DNA of 64,000 bases from Pseudomonadota bacterium (GTDB lineage Bacteria > Desulfobacterota > Binatia > Binatales > Binataceae): the NCBI GenBank assembly GCA_021323675.1, contig JAJPKP010000060.1:1-64000 (forward strand). The letters run 5' to 3'. Below, piece by piece: positions 60,076 through 64,000 of the stretch. Under the pieces are notes generated by a model that saw only the letters and a program-made list of their open reading frames with translations, made no database searches and was not told the origin of the DNA. Positions within the stretch are counted from its first letter, which is position 1; every line of letters starts with the position of its first letter. Position numbers and translations under genes: made by a program.

Positions 60076-60396
60076 ATCGTTATCCCGACGGTTCCGGGTT
60101 AATGAAGAGACGGGCAGGGGGCGAGCGGCGCGTCGAAGCCGCCCACCCCCCAGGGGGTTATTTTCACCGGCAAGGCTCCCAATGCCGGTGTGGCGACAAA
60201 ACCATCTCCTTTCGGCACCGCCCGAACCTGTGCATGGCTGCAAGGCTGGTCAGGTCCACGCCGTGCCCGGGGTTTTGCAAAGTTGAGCGCAAGAAAGATG
60301 CCGTCCGGAAATGCTCAGGAAGCCACCGGCTGAAGGACGGCGAATGCCCGGTCATCCAGCATTTGCTGCGCCATAGAGCAACCGGCGACGTGGGAA
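60076..60396 (-). other. Non-coding 321-base gap between the two PP2C genes
   Basis: No supportable gene. It contains a perfect 8-bp inverted repeat (CACCGGCA 60165-60172 with TGCCGGTG 60183-60190, 10-base loop), and CCCCC/GGGGG runs around 60145-60157. These could be leader structure for the downstream PP2C or remains of a terminator. A 90-codon minus-strand frame here lacks family features. Confidence 0.45.
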
Positions 60397-61242
60397 TCAG
60401 GATCGGCCAAGGAGACGGCCCAATCGTCTTCGCCAATTCTCCGCGGCGGGGTTGTTGCCCGTCTCCGCGATCATCCTGAAAACCGCGGCGGTCAGGTTGT
60501 CGCGCGTCGCGCGCTCGTTGGCGGTCTCGATCAGTCTGCGGCAGACCGACTGGGCGTCGCCGTCCACCGCAATACTATCGATCTCGTGATCGCGCAGCAC
60601 GCTGTGCAGTCCATCACTGCACAGAACCAGGCGATCGTCCCGCATAAGCGGCATCGTTATTCGGTCCACCGCTACAATCAGCTCCCTGCCGAGCGAGCGC
60701 TGCAGAGAAGAACGCTTGGGATGGTTGCGGGCGGCTTCCGGGGTCATCAGCCCCATCCTTACCCGCTCGCCGACGACGGTGTGGTCTTTGGTGAGCTGCG
60801 AGATCTTGCCGTCGCGCATCAGGTACAGCCTGCAGTCGCCGACATGGGCCGCCGACAGCATCCCGCGTTCCACCGCGACCGCGGTGAGCGTTGTGCACAT
60901 CCCGCGCAATTCCGGCACCGCGATCGCCCGGTTGTAAATTTCGATATTTGCCTGCTGCACCGCGCGGACCAGCCGCTTGTTCGCACCCCACGCGGGGGGA
61001 CTTTCGCGCCAGGCGCGCAAGGTTACTTCGATCGCCATCGTGCTTGCGACTTCACCGCCTTCGTAGCCGCCCACACCGTCCGCGATCGCAAAGACCGCTG
61101 TGCCTGAGCCATCCAGCAGATGCCCGCATGCATCCTCATTGTGCTCGCGTGCCGTGCCGGTATCGGAAAGAACGGCGAGGTCGAAGGCCGCTTCCGGCAG
61201 GGAGTTGCCTGATGGCGGTTGGCTGAATTCGCTGGCGCTCAC
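60397..61242 (-). CDS. PP2C-type protein serine/threonine phosphatase (second copy)
   Basis: 281 residues from GTG 61242; a TTG at 61275 would add 11 residues. Metal motifs: REHNEDACG, FAIADGVGGYEGGEVAS, VGDCRLYLM and ATRDNLTAAVF. It is a close relative of the copy at 59236-60075 (shared runs such as GERVRMGLM and VDRITMPL). It is 92 bases downstream of the APC permease, all on the same strand. Confidence 0.9.
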   Translation of the reverse strand: MSASEFSQPPSGNSLPEAAFDLAVLSDTGTAREHNEDACGHLLDGSGTAVFAIADGVGGYEGGEVASTMAIEVTLRAWRESPPAWGANKRLVRAVQQANIEIYNRAIAVPELRGMCTTLTAVAVERGMLSAAHVGDCRLYLMRDGKISQLTKDHTVVGERVRMGLMTPEAARNHPKRSSLQRSLGRELIVAVDRITMPLMRDDRLVLCSDGLHSVLRDHEIDSIAVDGDAQSVCRRLIETANERATRDNLTAAVFRMIAETGNNPAAENWRRRLGRLLGRS

Positions 61243-61334
61243 GATGAAAAGGAACCCTTCTTTGGAAACGGTCAAGGGGCGACCGGCGCCGCGCGCCGAT
61301 CGCCCCCTTGGATGGCCGGGAAGCCGAAAGGAGC

Positions 61335-62993
61335 TTAGGCCGGCTTGGCAGCCAGAATCGTTTCCTTTCCGCGCTTCTTGGAATTTCGGGAGAAGTAGAT
61401 CGCTCCGTAGATTCCCCAGATTATCGAGATGCCGACCGCGATCAGAGGCTCCTTGACGCTGCCCAGACCTTCGATCGGGCCGATGATGTAGAAGGCCATG
61501 CAGGCAAAGTTGGCGATCGCGCCGAACACCGGGATCACCACGTGTTTGATGCCATGGAACATCTCATGCTCGCGGAAGGCGACGATACAGATGATGTTCG
61601 TCAGACCGTACACCGCGAAAGTCCCGAAGTTCGAAACCAGCGTCACCAGCGAAAGCCCGTTCGGCAGCGATGACAGCATCGCGTTCGAGTTCATCCCGAG
61701 CGCATACCAGATTGTATGCGGAAGGGACGCGATGGTCTTGTCGTCAGGTGCGGCCGAGCCCGCGAAGAAGAAGATCGCCGCGTATGCGCCGATTACCGCC
61801 GAGATCGTCGCGAGGGTCCAAATCGCGCGATGCGGAGTCAGATTCTCGCCGTGCAGGAGGCCGAAATGCTCCGGCACTTCCTCGTCGCGGCCCATCGCGT
61901 ACGTGACGCGCGCTCCGGTGTTGATGCAGCTCAGGCTGGTGCCGATCAGCGCAAGGAACACGGTCAGAGCTTCGACCAGCATGAACGCCTCGCCGTGTCC
62001 GCCCAGCATCACGTTGCCGATGATCGTCATCATGTCGCCGATTGGCGCCGCCGATCCTTTCGCATCAGCCAGGCTGTATGCGTTGCTCAGGAAGTAGTTG
62101 GCCGCGAAATACTCGATCAGGTAGCAGAACAGGCATTGAATGGTGATCGAGAGCAGCACGCCGCGCGGAATGTCCCGAGTCGGGTTCTTCGCTTCCTCGC
62201 CCAGCGCGGTGACCGACTCAAATCCGACCAGCAACAGAATCGCCACCGTCATCTGGAGCATTACCCAGTTGAAGTTGTGAGGCGCGATGACGGAAAAGGC
62301 GGTGGGATGGGCCGGCGTATCGCTGCTCAAGCTGTAGTGCAGGACCTTGCTCGTGCCGTCGAGCGCCAGTCCGGTAACCCCTTCGCCGTGCCCAAGCCGA
62401 TAGGAGATTGCCAGGGCCGAGAAGAACAGCAGCGCGACGATCTGGATGATGTTGATCATCAGGTTGACCATCGTCGATCCGTTCACGCCGCGAAACGCGA
62501 TGTAGGAAATCGCGAACGATGCGATCACCGCAATCAGCGCCATGAATACCGGGCCGGGGATGGCCGAGCTCATCTGGCTCGGGAACATCGTGCCAACGAT
62601 ATACCCAATCATGACGCCGATGGTCGCCATCATGACTCCCGGGTAAACCCAGTAGTACAGATGCGAGGCCCATCCGGTCACGAATTTGGCGATCCGGGCG
62701 AAGCGGTATGCGTGGGTCTTGCTCAGAAACGCCTGCTCGGCGAACAGATAAGAACTGCCTGCGCCAGGATACAGCTTCGACAGTTCCGAATACGAAATCG
62801 CGGTCGAATAGGCGAGCAGAATCGCCGCGAAGATTCCGAACCACATCGCCAGTCCTGACGGGTAGGCGTAGCCCGCCTGGATGACGAAGGTGATCCAGAG
62901 GAAGGCGCCAGGCGCGATCAACGCCATCGCGTTGACCGTAACGCCGGTCAGCCCCAGCGTCGGTACCATCTTGGCCTCAGATTTTTCTGCCAT
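61335..62993 (-). CDS. APC-superfamily amino-acid permease
   Basis: 552 residues from ATG 62993, with AAGGAGGAGAG just upstream. About 12-14 membrane segments. The first helix GVTVNAMALIAPGAFLWITF has the APC substrate-carboxylate loop region, and LYPGAGSSYLF and GFESVTALGEEAKNP are family motifs. The longer reading upstream starts inside the leader hairpin region and is not preferred. The substrate is unknown. It is placed between glnB and the phosphatases. Confidence 0.92.
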   Translation of the reverse strand: MAEKSEAKMVPTLGLTGVTVNAMALIAPGAFLWITFVIQAGYAYPSGLAMWFGIFAAILLAYSTAISYSELSKLYPGAGSSYLFAEQAFLSKTHAYRFARIAKFVTGWASHLYYWVYPGVMMATIGVMIGYIVGTMFPSQMSSAIPGPVFMALIAVIASFAISYIAFRGVNGSTMVNLMINIIQIVALLFFSALAISYRLGHGEGVTGLALDGTSKVLHYSLSSDTPAHPTAFSVIAPHNFNWVMLQMTVAILLLVGFESVTALGEEAKNPTRDIPRGVLLSITIQCLFCYLIEYFAANYFLSNAYSLADAKGSAAPIGDMMTIIGNVMLGGHGEAFMLVEALTVFLALIGTSLSCINTGARVTYAMGRDEEVPEHFGLLHGENLTPHRAIWTLATISAVIGAYAAIFFFAGSAAPDDKTIASLPHTIWYALGMNSNAMLSSLPNGLSLVTLVSNFGTFAVYGLTNIICIVAFREHEMFHGIKHVVIPVFGAIANFACMAFYIIGPIEGLGSVKEPLIAVGISIIWGIYGAIYFSRNSKKRGKETILAAKPA

Positions 62994-63003
62994 CTCTCCT
63001 CCT

Positions 63004-63054
63004 TGGTCCTGGCCTCTATGCCGCGGTATCACCCGTTGGTTCTAGCCAGGACCA
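63004..63054 (-). promoter_or_regulatory. 10-bp inverted repeat next to the permease ribosome-binding site
   Basis: TGGTCCTGGC (63004-63013) and GCCAGGACCA (63045-63054) are perfect inverted repeats with a 31-base spacer. One arm touches the AAGGAGG site of the APC permease. It could be an RNA hairpin that controls translation, or an operator. Confidence 0.4.
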
Positions 63055-63355
63055 TACAAGTGGTCGTGCCCGCCTCATCCGCAAGAAGGATGCCATCAGG
63101 ATTACGGAAAAATGCAAAATGAAATGGCCGCAAGCAGTGGCTCTGCTTCCCGCGGCTGCCCGCCCATCAGGCATACGCACGCCGGATAGTCATCGCGGCG
63201 AAACAGTTCGGGACGCGGACGGATTAGAAACGGCCGCGCCCAGACCGTCTCGTGCAGGGTCGTCGTTTCCGGAGCTGAAAGATCTGCATCAGGCAACAAT
63301 GCGGGCCGAGCGAACGGCCAAATTTGGAAGGCGGGAACGGAGGATCGAGGAGAGC
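63055..63355 (-). other. Gap between glnB and the APC permease
   Basis: About 300 bases. Apart from the inverted repeat beside the permease ribosome site I see no strong feature. A 65-codon minus-strand frame (63102-63299) has no ribosome site and no recognisable family features, so I do not call it a gene. Confidence 0.4.
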
Positions 63356-63799
<444 letters not shown>

Positions 63800-63849
63800 T
63801 CATCACTGGACGAACGCCGTCTGGGGTCGCCCGGCTACCTTCAGGCCGG

Positions 63850-63962
63850 CACGAACCGTTCAAATCTCGAATAGGGCCTTGTCCATTGATGTCTCAGGAA
63901 CCGTCGGGCGGAGGATTCGACGCGGTCATCCCCCCTCGTTGCTCGGCCGTGAACGGTTCGTG
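63850..63962. repeat. 13-bp inverted repeat pair upstream of glnB
   Basis: CACGAACCGTTCA at 63850-63862 and its exact reverse complement at 63950-63962, starting exactly 100 bases apart. They lie 155-270 bases upstream of glnB in the 306-base end region, which otherwise shows no gene. Possible binding sites for an activator or regulator. Confidence 0.5.
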
Positions 63963-64000
63963 TTGACAAGACCGGCACGAGTAATCGCCGCGAACATACC

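Noticed and set aside
60164-60436. 90-codon minus-strand frame between the PP2C genes
   Set aside because: No ribosome site or family features, and it overlaps the end of the second phosphatase gene.
63102-63299. 65-codon minus-strand frame between glnB and the permease
   Set aside because: No ribosome site and no recognisable features. Could be real but is unsupported.

Overview
This is a contiguous piece of a G+C-rich Gram-negative chromosome (by eye well above 60% G+C), densely packed with about 50 protein genes. I see no rRNA, tRNA, CRISPR array, insertion sequence or prophage. The order ilvN-ilvC-psd-pssA ... leuA-leuB-asd-like-truA is the arrangement I know from deltaproteobacterial (Desulfobacterota/Binatota-like) genomes. 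Outer-membrane features fit this (LolC/E-type permease, outer-membrane beta-barrel protein, GlcDEF, DsbD, Gram-negative type GyrB with insert). Paired CaiB/BaiF CoA-transferases, an F420-type LLM oxidoreductase, SCP2, an HCCA-isomerase-like protein and SelA suggest a metabolically versatile environmental lineage. The taxonomic placement is inference.

Layout. 34-3967 (+): branched-chain amino-acid genes ilvN and ilvC, phospholipid genes psd and pssA (ATGA overlap), then a methyltransferase coupled to a secreted prolyl oligopeptidase (3964-6129). 6139-6738 (-): pyrE. 6821-11670 (+): a leucine attenuator (promoter, Leu-rich leader peptide, terminator), then leuA, leuB, a catalytically degenerate Asd/USG-1-like gene and truA. 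11867-17229: HU protein, rarA (-), type II pantothenate kinase and two class III CoA-transferases. 17291-18544: LolC/E-like permease. 18615-25431 (-): small protein, SCP2, zinc-ribbon/BON protein, LLM oxidoreductase, dodecin, selA, MFS exporter. 25534-29583: GH36 alpha-galactosidase facing a galactokinase-family kinase and a sugar-1-phosphate nucleotidyltransferase. 29661-34472 (+): RibBA-like protein lacking key residues of both active sites, DsbD, a phosphodiesterase, a heme-oxygenase-fold protein. 34897-40146 (+): gyrB, a small ORF, gyrA. 40176-45505: an aminotransferase (-) divergent from glcDEF (+), a glycolate-to-glycine route. 45530-47547: HCCA isomerase-like, GST, methyltransferase. 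47674-54281 (-): lrp-gltB-gltD. 54541-63694 (-): NylB-like hydrolase, barrel protein, amt, Ser/Thr kinase, two PP2C phosphatases, APC permease, glnB.

How it fits together. The left part makes Val/Leu/Ile and phosphatidylethanolamine. The right 16 kb is a nitrogen region: P-II protein, ammonium channel, amino-acid permease and GOGAT with its own Lrp regulator. Embedded in it, and translationally coupled to the ammonium channel, is a Hanks-type kinase next to two PP2C phosphatases. I consider this the most promising unexplored system in the window. Other leads are the RibBA-like double pseudoenzyme, the cysteine-less Asd between leuB and truA, the apparently leaderless leucine attenuator, and an MFS gene whose conserved N terminus has no standard start codon.
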